Origin: Okeanomitos corallinicola TIOX110
GTDB taxonomy: Bacteria; Cyanobacteriota; Cyanobacteriia; Cyanobacteriales; Nostocaceae
NCBI RefSeq assembly: GCF_038050375.1
Contig: NZ_CP150886.1
Location: forward strand, 310,001 to 374,000
Direction: 5' to 3'
Length of the DNA stretch: 64,000 nucleotides
Below the pieces are notes generated by a model. That model worked only from the letters and a program-made list of their open reading frames with translations, searched no databases and was not told the DNA's origin. Shown piece by piece: positions 1 to 9,295 of the stretch. Each line of letters opens with the position of its first letter. The stretch's first letter is position 1. The translations under genes and the position numbers were made by a program.

Positions 1-44
1 TTAAATTGGAGGCAATTGCAACTTATTTGATAAAGCGTAACTTC

Positions 45-773
45 ATGGGAACGAATTACCGACGGGTTTTACTTAAACTGAGCGGTGAGGCCTTGATGGG
101 CAACATGGGCTATGGCATTGATCCAGAAGTAGTCAAGGGAATAGCCGAAGAGTTGGCAGAGGTAGTAGCCAGTGGCGTTCAAGTCGCTATAGTCGTTGGC
201 GGCGGCAACATCTTTAGGGGTGTGAAAGCGGCATCATTGGGAATGGATAGGGCAACCGCCGACTACGTAGGAATGATTGCCACAGTCATGAATGCCATGA
301 CCCTACAAGACTCGCTGGAAAGAATAGGGATACAAACCCGCGTCCAAACAGCGATCGCTATGCAGGAATTAGCAGAACCCTATATCCGTCGTCGCGCCAT
401 CCGTCATCTAGAAAAAGGACGGGTGGTAATTTTTGGAGCAGGTTCAGGAAATCCTTTCTTTACTACAGACACCACTGCGGCTTTAAGAGCAGCAGAAATA
501 GAAGCAGAAGTAATTTTCAAAGCCACCAAAGTAGACGGAATTTACGACGCAGACCCCGAAATTTATCCTCAAGCCAAGCGTTATACCACCCTTACCTACG
601 CCCATGTTTTGGCTCAAGATTTGCGAGTCATGGATAGTACCGCAATTGCCCTATGTAAAGAAAATAATATTCCCATTCTGGTATTTGACTTAACGGTGCG
701 AGGAAACATCCGCCGTGCAGTAATGGGAGAATCTATTGGCACCCTTGTGGGAGGTTCTTGTGAAATTAGATGA
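45..773 (+). CDS. pyrH: UMP kinase (uridylate kinase)
   Basis: Phosphorylates UMP to UDP with ATP in cytosolic pyrimidine nucleotide synthesis; bacterial PyrH is a hexameric amino-acid-kinase-fold enzyme. The protein opens with [15 protein letters not shown] (phosphate-binding loop) and carries [10 protein letters not shown], a [12 protein letters not shown] segment and [13 protein letters not shown], all characteristic. The frame is open back to a TTG near base 6, but ATG at 45 gives [17 protein letters not shown], the usual family N-terminus and length (242 aa), so I use that start. The 3' end overlaps frr by 14 bp, the classic pyrH-frr pair. Confidence 0.97.
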   Translation: MGTNYRRVLLKLSGEALMGNMGYGIDPEVVKGIAEELAEVVASGVQVAIVVGGGNIFRGVKAASLGMDRATADYVGMIATVMNAMTLQDSLERIGIQTRVQTAIAMQELAEPYIRRRAIRHLEKGRVVIFGAGSGNPFFTTDTTAALRAAEIEAEVIFKATKVDGIYDADPEIYPQAKRYTTLTYAHVLAQDLRVMDSTAIALCKENNIPILVFDLTVRGNIRRAVMGESIGTLVGGSCEIR

Positions 774-1308
774 AGCCGAAAGTAAAATGCAAAATACCGT
801 TGAGGCTACTCAACGAGCTTTTAATACCATTCGCACCGGACGTGCTAATTCGAGTCTATTGGATAAGGTACAGGTGGAATATTATGGCACACCTACACCC
901 TTAAAATCCCTGGCCAACATTAGTACACCTGATGCCACAACCATCCTCATTCAGCCTTACGATAAAGGCAGCTTGAATATAGTTGAAAAAGCCCTCTCTA
1001 TGTCAGACGTGGGTTTAACCCCCAGTAACGACGGTTCAGTGATTCGTTTGAACATCCCTCCTTTGACCAGCGATCGCCGTAAAGAATTTGTCAAACTTGC
1101 TGCTAAGTATGCCGAAGAAGGTCGAGTTGGTATTCGCAATATCCGCCGTGATGCTTTAGATACAATTCGTAAACAAGAAAAAGCTGCGGAAGTTTCCGAA
1201 GATGAATCACGGGATCTACAAGACAAACTGCAAAAATTAACTAACAAATTCACTGCCAAAGTAGACGACTTACTAGCAGAAAAAGAAAAAGACATCACCA
1301 CTGTCTAA
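760..1308 (+). CDS. frr: Ribosome recycling factor
   Basis: Splits post-termination ribosomes together with EF-G. The protein has family hallmarks: [16 protein letters not shown] near the N-terminus, [15 protein letters not shown], and [15 protein letters not shown] in the long helical domain. The open frame begins at 736 inside pyrH, but a GTG at 760 preceded by GGGAGG (749-754) gives [10 protein letters not shown], matching the normal start and a 182-aa product. The start lies within the last codons of pyrH, so translation is probably coupled. Downstream is a GGTGGG/CCCACC hairpin and a CCCCAT-rich tract rather than a clean terminator. Confidence 0.97.
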   Translation: MKLDEAESKMQNTVEATQRAFNTIRTGRANSSLLDKVQVEYYGTPTPLKSLANISTPDATTILIQPYDKGSLNIVEKALSMSDVGLTPSNDGSVIRLNIPPLTSDRRKEFVKLAAKYAEEGRVGIRNIRRDALDTIRKQEKAAEVSEDESRDLQDKLQKLTNKFTAKVDDLLAEKEKDITTV

Positions 1309-1389
1309 GTTGGTGATTGGTGATTGGTGGGTTACTAATATTTCCCACCTCCCCATCTCCCCATTTCTCCATCTCCCCATTCCCTATTC

Positions 1390-2511
1390 ATGTACGATTC
1401 CATTATCATTGGCGCTGGCCCAGCAGGTGGCACAGCAGCTTATCACTTAGCCAAGCGGGGACACTCAGTATTGGTTCTAGAAAAAAACTCCCTACCTAGA
1501 TATAAACCCTGTGGTGGTGGTGTTTCACCAGCGATCGCCCAATGGTTTGATTTTGACTTTAGTCCTGCTATTTCTGTGAAAGTAGACTCCTTACGCTTTA
1601 CCTGGAAACTTGAAGATCCCGTAGAAGCGAAAATAGGTATTCAAGAACCAGTCTGGATGGTGCGACGAGATATATTTGACCATTTTCTGGTTAAACAAGC
1701 TCAAAACCAAGGTGCTGAATTACGAGATAACACAGAAGTCACAGGTATAGAATTTAAAACCGATCATTGGCAAGTCAACACAGCCAATGGATCATTTAGC
1801 GGTCGCTACCTAATTGCTGCTGATGGTGCTAAAGGCCCAATGGCAAAATGGTTAGGTTTTAAAAACCGTAAACGCCAGTTAGCAGGAGCTTTAGAAGCAG
1901 AAGTCACCGCAGATGTAGTTAATAAAAATATTGCACACTTCGAGTTTGGATTAATTAAAAACGGTTATATCTGGAATTTTCCTAAAGCTGATGGTTACTC
2001 TATTGGTGTAGGTACATTTATTGGTGGCCAACCTCAAGATTTCAAAAAAATATTAACCGAATATTCCCAACTCTTTAACGTAGACCTAACAACAGGTAAA
2101 CAGTACGGTCATCCCATCTCTTTATGGAATGGCGAACAAAAATTACATACTCAAAATGCAGTTTTAGCAGGTGAAGCAGCTTGTCTAGTTGATCCTTTCA
2201 CAGCTGAAGGTATTCGTCCTTCTATGTTTAGTGGTCTTTTAGCTGCCCAATTTATTAGTGAAGCTATCGGTGGTGATATCAATGCCCTAGAAAATTATAC
2301 TCATGCCATGAATGAACAGTGGGGTACTGATATGGCCTGGGCAGCAAAATTAGCTAGTGCATTCTATCGTTTTCCAGGTATTGGTTATAAAGTTGGTGTT
2401 AAACGTCCCTCTGGCGCTCAGACTATGGGTAAAATTCTCAGTGGTGAATTACGTTATGCTGACGTAGCCAGTCGTGCCTTGAAGCGGTTGATACCTAGTT
2501 TGGGGTCTTGA
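1390..2511 (+). CDS. Geranylgeranyl reductase-family FAD oxidoreductase
   Basis: An FAD-dependent oxidoreductase of 373 aa. The N-terminus YDSIIIGAGPAGGTAAYHLA is a GxGxxG dinucleotide-binding fold followed by VLVLEKN; PRYKPCGGGVSP is the conserved Cys-Gly-Gly segment of the geranylgeranyl reductase family, and AVLAGEAACLVDPFTAEGI is the second FAD-binding motif. The cyanobacterial ChlP reductase is longer (about 400 aa) and has a different N-terminus in my memory, so I read this as a paralogue acting on an isoprenoid or other lipid substrate rather than as chlP. It follows frr on the same strand after about 80 bp of repeat-rich spacer and may be separately transcribed. Confidence 0.85.
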   Translation: MYDSIIIGAGPAGGTAAYHLAKRGHSVLVLEKNSLPRYKPCGGGVSPAIAQWFDFDFSPAISVKVDSLRFTWKLEDPVEAKIGIQEPVWMVRRDIFDHFLVKQAQNQGAELRDNTEVTGIEFKTDHWQVNTANGSFSGRYLIAADGAKGPMAKWLGFKNRKRQLAGALEAEVTADVVNKNIAHFEFGLIKNGYIWNFPKADGYSIGVGTFIGGQPQDFKKILTEYSQLFNVDLTTGKQYGHPISLWNGEQKLHTQNAVLAGEAACLVDPFTAEGIRPSMFSGLLAAQFISEAIGGDINALENYTHAMNEQWGTDMAWAAKLASAFYRFPGIGYKVGVKRPSGAQTMGKILSGELRYADVASRALKRLIPSLGS

Positions 2512-2517
2512 TTCATA

Positions 2518-2626
2518 TTACAGCACTTCCCGGTGTTATGAGGTACATATCTAGCGGGCATCTTGCCCGCACCACAAGAGTTTCATTATTCAACTTTGTA
2601 CCTCTTTAGAGCGGAATCTGCTGTAA
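2518..2626. mobile_element. MITE-like element with 30-bp imperfect terminal inverted repeats
   Basis: The 30 bases at 2518-2547 (TTACAGCA...GAGGTACA) and the reverse complement of 2597-2626 match at 23 of 30 positions, with the outer 8 and inner 8 bases identical. Between them is a small hairpin, GCGGGCATCTTGCCCGC (about 2554-2570). The whole is 109 bp, non-coding, and lies between convergent genes. The segment ACAGCACTTCCCG recurs at about 41308, which suggests a dispersed family. No target-site duplication was recognised. Confidence 0.55.
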
Positions 2627-2703
2627 GCTTATCCCCCGGCTGAAGCAAGGGGGATTTCGCGGGCATGGGGCATGGCACATAAGACTTTTATCAACAACCC
2701 TAA

Positions 2704-3699
2704 TTACAAATTACGAATTACACTAAACCGCTGTTCACAGAGATTCAATAAGGATTCAGTCAAAAAAGAACGGTCTAAAAATAGAGTGCTAATATAAATA
2801 TGTCTAACTAAAGTCAAAATAGTATAAGCTTCAATTCCCACTCTCAAGTCATCATCTGTAATCTGAATAAATCCCTCCATCAAAGAATTTTCTACCTCTT
2901 GTAAATACTCAGAATTACCAAATACCCGCAGACTATATTCCTGAATATGAGCAATAAAATTACCAATATCTAAAGCCGGATTACCTTGACAATATAAATC
3001 TAAATCTATTAAATATAAACGCTCATTATTAACAATTACTTGATCAGGATAAAAATCTCGATGAATACCACAATATTTTAACTCTAAAGTGTGATTTCCA
3101 AAATAATCACATTCTGCTAAAATTCTTTCTAAACGTTCTTGCCACTGTGGATATTTTTGGATAACCAAAGGAATTCGTTCATGTAAAATCCTCAGTTCAT
3201 CATTCATAGTATGAGAACGCCTGGGAGGAATATTAGTTGTGTGTAGTTTATGGGCAGCTTCAGCAATTCTTTTTCCTAATAAAACACTATTATTTGATGT
3301 TAATAATTGAGTAAATGTCACACCTTCAACTTTACGCTGTAACCACATTTGCCATTCAGGAATTACACCCATAGGTTCAGGTACAGAAATACCATCCACA
3401 CTATCATCAATAAACCCTGATTTCCATAAATATTTTTGTAATTCATAACTATGAAAATCAGTTCCCTTAGCTCGTATTTTCCCAATTAAAATTATTCTCT
3501 CTCCATCATCATTAACCAATTCATATTCAATTAAACAACGTCTTCCCGGTTTATGTCGAATAACTTCAATTTTTGCAATCTGGGTATTTTGGGCAATTGA
3601 TAAATATTTAGTCAAATATTCCTTTACTTGTGCCGGATCAATTGCTGCGGATAAAAAAGGCATTTTTAAATCAACCACACTATCAAAATTATCAATCAT
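2704..3699 (-). CDS. Aminoglycoside phosphotransferase-family kinase (substrate unknown)
   Basis: 331 aa of the APH/choline-kinase-like fold, which transfers phosphate from ATP to small molecules. The catalytic loop reads CGIHRDFYPDQVIVN (HxD present) and the metal-binding segment is LIDLDLYCQGNPALDIGNF. The usual Asn seven residues after the catalytic His appears as Gln here. It sits 23 bp downstream of an ABC exporter and two glycosyltransferases on the same strand, so it may phosphorylate a sugar, lipid or alcohol in a surface-glycan pathway; this is inference. It is not a resistance gene on any evidence here. Confidence 0.75.
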   Translation of the reverse strand: MIDNFDSVVDLKMPFLSAAIDPAQVKEYLTKYLSIAQNTQIAKIEVIRHKPGRRCLIEYELVNDDGERIILIGKIRAKGTDFHSYELQKYLWKSGFIDDSVDGISVPEPMGVIPEWQMWLQRKVEGVTFTQLLTSNNSVLLGKRIAEAAHKLHTTNIPPRRSHTMNDELRILHERIPLVIQKYPQWQERLERILAECDYFGNHTLELKYCGIHRDFYPDQVIVNNERLYLIDLDLYCQGNPALDIGNFIAHIQEYSLRVFGNSEYLQEVENSLMEGFIQITDDDLRVGIEAYTILTLVRHIYISTLFLDRSFLTESLLNLCEQRFSVIRNL

Positions 3700-3722
3700 A
3701 AAAATATTTATATATTTATACT

Positions 3723-5570
3723 CTAATTCTCTCTGCGCCTCTGCGCCTCTGCGTGAGAAAAATCCTCCTCATTTCCCATAACATTTTGCACTTGATACAA
3801 CGCTGCATAATGCCCATTTTGTTGCATCAATTCCCAATGAGAACCTTGTTCTAAAACCCACCCATTTTCCATGTAAAAAATCCTATCAGCATGAGTAGCA
3901 AAATTAAGATCATGGGTAATTAAAAACGTCGTGCGATTTCGAGAAAGCCTTTGCAGAGCATGAATTACAGCCTGTTCATTACCCTTATCCAAACCGGTTG
4001 TAGGTTCATCTAAAATGAGAATGGGAGTTTGACGAATAGCAGCACGAGCGATCGCAATTCTTTGGCGTTGTCCCCCCGAAAGTGTAGCCCCTCTTTCCCC
4101 GACAAAAGTATCATATCCTTGGGGTAAAGCTTGGATAAAATCATCAGCATTAGCTAAACAAGCCGCTGCTTTAATTTCAGCATCTGACACCCCAACTACA
4201 CCATAGGCGATATTTTCCCGAATCGTAGCTGCAAACAAAATACTTTCTTGTAAAACCACGGAAATTTGCGGCCGTAATGATGCTAATGTGTACCCTCGAA
4301 TATCCCTACCATCAATCATAATCCGACCCCCAGAAGGATCATAAAGCCGTAACAACAAACTCACTAATGTAGATTTCCCACTACCAGAAGTACCCACAAT
4401 CGCTATTTGTTGACCTGGTTGAATATCTAAATTAATATCTTCTAACAGAACTTGTCCTGGTTCATAGCCAAAATTAACGTGTTCAAAACAAACTTCACCC
4501 CGGAAAATTGGTGCAGGAGTTGCATTTGGTAAATCTCTAATTTCCGGTTGCTGTTGTAATATATCTAAGATTCTTTCCCCTGAAGCCGCTGCCTTAGCCA
4601 GTCTGCCGGTGTACTTAGCAAAGTTCTGTACTGGCTTAAAGGCATTTTTGAGATAGGTGATAAATACCAGTACATCCCCTGGTGTGAGCGCATTTTGCAA
4701 AGCCAACCAAGAACCATACCAAAGAACTACAGCCGTTCCTAAAGCGATGACAACATCTACAGTTCTTTCTAAGTAGGCGGATAGACGTTGGGTTTTAACA
4801 CTCTCATTCAGGCTACGCTGATTTTGTTGAGAAAAAACCTTGGCAAAGGCATCTTGCAACCAAAGAGCTTTAACCAATTTAATGGCAGCAATTGATTCAG
4901 CCGCAGTAGCAGCTAAAGCCCCTTCTTGTTTGCGTTGCTTTAATGAGGACTCTTTAATTTTTTGGCTGAGGCGATTGGTGACTAACCAAAATAACGGTAA
5001 AGTCAGCAGTGAGAGGAGGGTGAGGCTAGGATTCATCCATAACATCACCCCAATCATAGTAAACAGACTGAGAATACTGACTACTAAGGGTAATGCAGCC
5101 GTAATCATAATCTCTTGTAGACGACTGGCATCACTACTAACACGAATAATTAAATCACCGCTACGGGCTTGGGTATGATAGGACAAAGACAAATTTTGCA
5201 GATGACAATATAAATGATGACGCACTTTACCCATAACGCGACTACCGACGGTAGCCAATCCTACGGTACTCCAGTAAGCAGCAAAAGCGCGTAATCCTGT
5301 AAATATCAGGAATGCAACTGCGGAAAGTGTTAATAACGTAATCGGTTCTAAATTTGCAATTATGGGAATATTGGTTGGTTGATGATTGGGGATGAGAACA
5401 TAGTCAAATACAAACTTGAGTGGCCAAGGTTCTAGTACCCGTAGTCCTACATCTGTAATCAGAGCGATCGCCGAAACTAATAGGAGTCCGTAGTGGGGGC
5501 GAATGTAAGGCCAGAAATAAACCAGAATGCCCCAAAGACCAGGAATAGCTTTTTTGAGGGATTTTGCCAT
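3723..5570 (-). CDS. ABC transporter, fused membrane and ATPase domains (MsbA-like exporter)
   Basis: A 615-aa half-transporter, probably a homodimer in the inner membrane. Residues about 20-310 form the six-helix type-1 exporter domain; the ATPase domain follows with Walker A GTSGSGKST, signature LSGGQRQRIAIARA and Walker B ILILDEPT, plus H-loop LITHD. The gene begins 1-2 bp after the preceding glycosyltransferase, so the two are co-transcribed; a lipid-linked sugar or polysaccharide precursor is the likely cargo (inference). The last residues, around SHAEAQRRREN, are encoded by a dispersed CTCTGCGCCTCTGCG repeat rather than by conserved protein sequence. Confidence 0.92.
   Translation of the reverse strand: MAKSLKKAIPGLWGILVYFWPYIRPHYGLLLVSAIALITDVGLRVLEPWPLKFVFDYVLIPNHQPTNIPIIANLEPITLLTLSAVAFLIFTGLRAFAAYWSTVGLATVGSRVMGKVRHHLYCHLQNLSLSYHTQARSGDLIIRVSSDASRLQEIMITAALPLVVSILSLFTMIGVMLWMNPSLTLLSLLTLPLFWLVTNRLSQKIKESSLKQRKQEGALAATAAESIAAIKLVKALWLQDAFAKVFSQQNQRSLNESVKTQRLSAYLERTVDVVIALGTAVVLWYGSWLALQNALTPGDVLVFITYLKNAFKPVQNFAKYTGRLAKAAASGERILDILQQQPEIRDLPNATPAPIFRGEVCFEHVNFGYEPGQVLLEDINLDIQPGQQIAIVGTSGSGKSTLVSLLLRLYDPSGGRIMIDGRDIRGYTLASLRPQISVVLQESILFAATIRENIAYGVVGVSDAEIKAAACLANADDFIQALPQGYDTFVGERGATLSGGQRQRIAIARAAIRQTPILILDEPTTGLDKGNEQAVIHALQRLSRNRTTFLITHDLNFATHADRIFYMENGWVLEQGSHWELMQQNGHYAALYQVQNVMGNEEDFSHAEAQRRREN
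3731..3755. repeat. Dispersed CTCTGCGCCTCTGCG repeat, copy 1
   Basis: Three CTCTGCG/CCTCTGCG units form the 3' coding end of the ABC transporter gene. The same repeat occurs at 6741-6765 and 54603-54627. It matches a short repeat I recall as common in Nostocales genomes. Confidence 0.8.
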
Positions 5571-5571
5571 T

Positions 5572-6729
5572 TTATAGTTTTAAATCCCCATAGAGTCCCG
5601 CTATATGCAGAATTTGTTGAGCTACATCATTCCAGGTATGATTTTTGATCACCTTTTGACGTGCAGCTTGTCCGAGACTGTGACGGAGAGAAGGCGATCG
5701 CCACAATTTTTCTAATGCTTCTGCTAGAGCGATCGCATCCCCCGGAGGACAAAAAATACCATTAACTTCCGGTTCAATTAAATCTACTAATTGTCCAATT
5801 TTACTCACAACCACAGGCAAACCAGCCGCCATATATTCATAAACTTTCAAAGGTGAAAAATAAAAATCTGATTGTGCTGGATAAGGTGCAACAGCAACAT
5901 TCATTTTTGCTAAAAATTGCGGAACTTGATCAGGATTTACCGCACCAGTAAATTCAATACAATCATCTAATCCAAGCACCGATAATTCAGCCTGAATATT
6001 TTCCCTTTCTGGACCATCACCAACAATTAAAAGTCGGGATTGGGGAACTTTTTGGTGTAATTGAGCAAAAGCTTCTGTGAGAATTGATAACCCATGCCAA
6101 GGTTTGAATGTCCCCACAAATCCCACAGTAAAATCTTCTGATTCAGCAGCAACATTAAGATTAGAAAACCTGTCAGGATTAACCCCATTAGGAATTACAT
6201 AAATTTTTTCAGCATCTACATACTTGATTAAATAGGTTTTTACTTCCTCCGAAACCGCAATTACAGCAGCAGCAGCTTCAAAAACCCGACTTGCTACCAT
6301 TTCAGCACTATCAACATCAATCAAACCCCGATATTTTATTTGTTCTTTAATCAAAGGAGAATTCACCTCTAATATTCCTGGAATACCTCTTTTTTGGGCA
6401 AATTCCATCGCGCTATAACTCCACAGAGAATAACGCTCATAAATCAGATCAATATTTCCCAAACCCTGTAAATTTAAACGTAAATCCTCATTAATTCCCA
6501 AAGCTATTTTTTCCCTAACTTCTATTTCTACCTTGGGAATATAAGGCAATTTATGAACAATAATATTAGCTAAATCTATTGGTGGTGTTCCCCCAATTCT
6601 AGTAGCCAACAATTCAACCTCACTACCTTGTTTTTCTAATGCTCGTATCACCTCCTGAACATGAATAGAACAACCTTTTTTCCCAAAAACAGGAATCCCC
6701 AAATCAGCACAAACATAAGCAATTCTCAC
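5572..6729 (-). CDS. Family 4 glycosyltransferase
   Basis: 385 aa with a two-Rossmann GT-B architecture. The N-terminus RIAYVCADLGIPVFGKKG and a His-containing CSIHVQEVI segment form the acceptor side; VGFVGTFKPWHGL, LLIVGDGPE and the donor-site region FYFSPLKVYEYMAAGLPVV are typical GT4 sugar-nucleotide-binding motifs. The frame runs back to 6768, but GTG at 6729 is preceded by a strong AGGAGG about 8 bases upstream and overlaps the preceding stop as GTGA, so it is the probable start; residues upstream of it would be repeat-encoded. Likely a soluble or peripheral enzyme adding a sugar during glycan assembly; donor and acceptor cannot be told. Confidence 0.9.
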   Translation of the reverse strand: MRIAYVCADLGIPVFGKKGCSIHVQEVIRALEKQGSEVELLATRIGGTPPIDLANIIVHKLPYIPKVEIEVREKIALGINEDLRLNLQGLGNIDLIYERYSLWSYSAMEFAQKRGIPGILEVNSPLIKEQIKYRGLIDVDSAEMVASRVFEAAAAVIAVSEEVKTYLIKYVDAEKIYVIPNGVNPDRFSNLNVAAESEDFTVGFVGTFKPWHGLSILTEAFAQLHQKVPQSRLLIVGDGPERENIQAELSVLGLDDCIEFTGAVNPDQVPQFLAKMNVAVAPYPAQSDFYFSPLKVYEYMAAGLPVVVSKIGQLVDLIEPEVNGIFCPPGDAIALAEALEKLWRSPSLRHSLGQAARQKVIKNHTWNDVAQQILHIAGLYGDLKL

Positions 6730-7982
6730 CTGCAAACCTCCTCTGCGCCTCTGTGTCTCTGCGTGCAAAATAACTCCCGTAAAACTGCGGTATTACTATC
6801 AACATCAAACTCAGACTCAATTAACTTTCTAGCCTGACTAGACAACCGCACCCGCAAAGCTGAATCAGTGATAAGTTCTTGAAGTGAAATAGCCAACTTT
6901 TCAGGATGATTTTGTGGCACAATTAACCCAGTTTCACCATGACGCACCACTTCAGGAATACCCGTGATATTTGTACTTACACAGGGTGTTCCTAATGCCA
7001 TTGCTTCTAGTAAAACAGTAGGCAGTCCATCCCGGTTGCCATCTTTACCAACTACATAAGGTGCTGCAAACACAGCCGCTTTTTGTACCATTTTAAATAC
7101 TTCATTTTGGGGATGTGGACCGACAATTTCCACACAAGATGACAATTCTAAATCTTGAATTTGTTGTTTTAATACTATTTCTAATGAACCTAGACCAACA
7201 ATTTGACATTGAAACTCACAATTTCTCTGTTTCAAAATGGCACAAGCATCAATTAAAATAGATAACCCTTTTTTTTCAACTAACCGACCAACGGAAATAA
7301 TTAAAGGTGGACGTTGAGCAGGTGAAGAATATTGTAATCTTCCTAAATTCAAACCATTATAAATACGTTTAATTTGCTGTGCAGCTTGAGGATATTTTGT
7401 TTGTAAATAATTGAGGTTGTAGTCACTGACAGTTACCACCGTAGCAGCATCCTGTAGTTTACGTTCCATGTCTGTAAATTCCACACTTTCATGAAAAATG
7501 TCTTTAGCATGAGCCGTGAAAGTGTAGGGAATACCTGTAAAATGGGATGCTAATCTGGCTACACTGGTAGCTACAGTGCCAAAATGGGCGTGTAAATGAG
7601 TAATACCTTTGAGTTTTACTTCTCGTGCTAACCATGCAGCTTGGTAGACTGTGCTGGCCTGTTCACCTTCAGCAATGGCCAATTTTGACCAAAAACCGGG
7701 AATAATTTGGTTAGCTTCTTGTAATTCTGCCCAAAAATAGCTGGCTGCTGTAGGTGCAAGACTATTGAGAGATGGACTGACACGGCCTTGAATTGGTTTT
7801 TTAATGTAGTTTACAGACGCTCTTACTTGAGAAATAATATTTTGAAAATGACTGTCGCTAGGTGGTCTTAAAGCGAAAATTTCAATTTTTAATCCTGCTG
7901 CTTCATGGGCTAAAATTTCATTGACAATAAATGTTTCAGAATAGCGGGGATAACGTTTGAGAACATAACCAACTGTGGGCAT
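6726..7982 (-). CDS. Family 4 glycosyltransferase (colanic acid type)
   Basis: 418 aa. The N-terminus VGYVLKRYPRYSETFIVNEI is typical of exopolysaccharide GT4 enzymes, followed by HLHAHFGTVATSVARLAS, ISVGRLVEKKGLSILIDA (donor-domain start) and DGLPTVLLEAMALGTP (E-x7-E-like nucleotide-sugar site). The last dozen codons (around CTQRHRGAEE) come from the dispersed CTCTGCG repeat, so the native C-terminus probably ended shortly before. Its stop overlaps the next glycosyltransferase GTG by four bases. It belongs to the minus-strand glycan cluster at 2.7-9.3 kb. Confidence 0.92.
   Translation of the reverse strand: MPTVGYVLKRYPRYSETFIVNEILAHEAAGLKIEIFALRPPSDSHFQNIISQVRASVNYIKKPIQGRVSPSLNSLAPTAASYFWAELQEANQIIPGFWSKLAIAEGEQASTVYQAAWLAREVKLKGITHLHAHFGTVATSVARLASHFTGIPYTFTAHAKDIFHESVEFTDMERKLQDAATVVTVSDYNLNYLQTKYPQAAQQIKRIYNGLNLGRLQYSSPAQRPPLIISVGRLVEKKGLSILIDACAILKQRNCEFQCQIVGLGSLEIVLKQQIQDLELSSCVEIVGPHPQNEVFKMVQKAAVFAAPYVVGKDGNRDGLPTVLLEAMALGTPCVSTNITGIPEVVRHGETGLIVPQNHPEKLAISLQELITDSALRVRLSSQARKLIESEFDVDSNTAVLRELFCTQRHRGAEEVCR
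6741..6765. repeat. Dispersed CTCTGCGCCTCTGCG repeat, copy 2
   Basis: Reads CTCTGCGCCTCTGTGTCTCT plus GCGTG. On the minus strand it codes the tail of the upstream glycosyltransferase, and the AGGAGG used by the next gene lies at its edge (about 6736-6743), so the element may have supplied a ribosome binding site. Confidence 0.8.
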
Positions 7983-8050
7983 AATTCGTAATTTAATATT
8001 TGGCTTGGCGTTGCTGATTAAAAGTATGAATTTATCTTTTTATTGCTTTT

Positions 8051-9295
8051 TTAAGAAGCTTGTTTTGATGGATTATGAACAGGTATGAGTATTTCGCCTA
8101 TAAATTGAGCAATTTGGTTGAGTCCGTTGAGGTTAACACAATTACGAATTTGTGGAGCTTTATTGTCTTGTGCTAACCAATCTGTCAATGCTTGAGGTGT
8201 GAGGTTTTGAGGATGTAGCATATCTACTAAACCGAGTGACTGTAAGCGTTCTGCTCTGACAAACTGCTCTTGACGGGGTGTAATACGGGGAACAATGAGC
8301 GATCGCTTTTGAAATGATAGTAATTCACAGGTTGTATTGTATCCACCCATTGCAATTATTCGGTCTGCATGATTTATTAACAGTGTTGGCTCTGGTAAGG
8401 ATTTCAATACTCGTAAATTATCGCGTTGAACTGCTAATTTTTGTAGTCTTTTGTGTACCTCTGGTGGCATAAATGGTCCAGTTAAGATGATGCCATTCAT
8501 ATCTTGTGGTAGTTTTGCACTGGCAAAGGTTTCTGCTAATTTCTCTCCATCCTGTCCACCACCGACTAAGCATAATGCAAATTTTCCTGATGGCAAATTT
8601 AAGGATTTAAACGCCTGAATACTTTCAATATCAGTAAATTTAAGGCGATGACGTTGGTCAATATAACCGGTGTAGCGAATTTTATCAACTGTCTGAGGTT
8701 GAAAATTATATTCCCTAACTACATCATAAATAGCCGGATCTCCATACACCCAAACAGCATCATAATAAGTTTGAATGGCTTCTTCATTAGCCATGCGTTT
8801 CCAGTCTCTCTGCACAGATATGGGTTTGTCTAACACATCTCTTAAACCTAAAATGCAGCGTGTTTTTTCTTGGGTATGCAAGTAATTCAGTGTTGGTTCT
8901 AGTTCTCCAACTGCACCTCTGGGGACATTATCAACAATGAAAATATTAGGTTGAAAACTTTTGATCGTGGTCAGAATAACTTGCGATCGCAGTGTAATAA
9001 TTTCTTGTAATGATAAATCTAATCTTTTTGCTTGATATTGACTATCAATATTTTTATACAAAGCTGGTAAACTCAAAAAATCAACCCCTGAAGGTATGGG
9101 TAAATTACTTCCATCCTGTATTCCACTAATCATTAAGATATCGATGTCTAAAGGCGAATATCTTAATGTTTGGGCAATTAATAAGTTACGGCGTTTATGT
9201 CCCAATCCCATTGTGTCATGGGAATAGAAAACAATGCGCCACTTACGATGATTTTGAGGCAAGTTTTTACCTGTCTCTGAGTCCTCTTTGGTCAC
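8051..9295 (-). CDS. MurG-like (GT28-type) glycosyltransferase
   Basis: 414 aa. IVFYSHDTMGLGHKRRNLLIA is the N-terminal loop typical of GT28/MurG-like transferases (a GxGHxxR pattern), and ALCLVGGGQDGEKLAE with HADRIIAMGGYNTTCELLSF gives the C-terminal UDP-sugar-binding region. It heads the surface-glycan cluster on the minus strand, about 68 bp upstream of the next glycosyltransferase. I infer a hexosamine or similar sugar transferred to a lipid or polysaccharide acceptor. The roughly 200 bp upstream are AT-rich with no clear promoter. Confidence 0.82.
   Translation of the reverse strand: MTKEDSETGKNLPQNHRKWRIVFYSHDTMGLGHKRRNLLIAQTLRYSPLDIDILMISGIQDGSNLPIPSGVDFLSLPALYKNIDSQYQAKRLDLSLQEIITLRSQVILTTIKSFQPNIFIVDNVPRGAVGELEPTLNYLHTQEKTRCILGLRDVLDKPISVQRDWKRMANEEAIQTYYDAVWVYGDPAIYDVVREYNFQPQTVDKIRYTGYIDQRHRLKFTDIESIQAFKSLNLPSGKFALCLVGGGQDGEKLAETFASAKLPQDMNGIILTGPFMPPEVHKRLQKLAVQRDNLRVLKSLPEPTLLINHADRIIAMGGYNTTCELLSFQKRSLIVPRITPRQEQFVRAERLQSLGLVDMLHPQNLTPQALTDWLAQDNKAPQIRNCVNLNGLNQIAQFIGEILIPVHNPSKQAS

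Noticed and set aside
6-44. Longer pyrH start at a TTG near base 6
   Set aside because: The ATG at 45 gives the normal UMP kinase N-terminus and length.
957-1301. 114-codon frame opposite frr
   Set aside because: Shadow of a strongly conserved frr; Ser/Arg-rich product without features.
1317-1499. 60-codon frame overlapping the start of the reductase gene
   Set aside because: It is made of the CCCCATCTCC repeat and a shifted frame of the oxidoreductase.
2704-3699. Antibiotic resistance gene (aminoglycoside phosphotransferase)
   Set aside because: The fold is shared with many metabolic kinases, and the setting is a glycan cluster without mobile resistance features.
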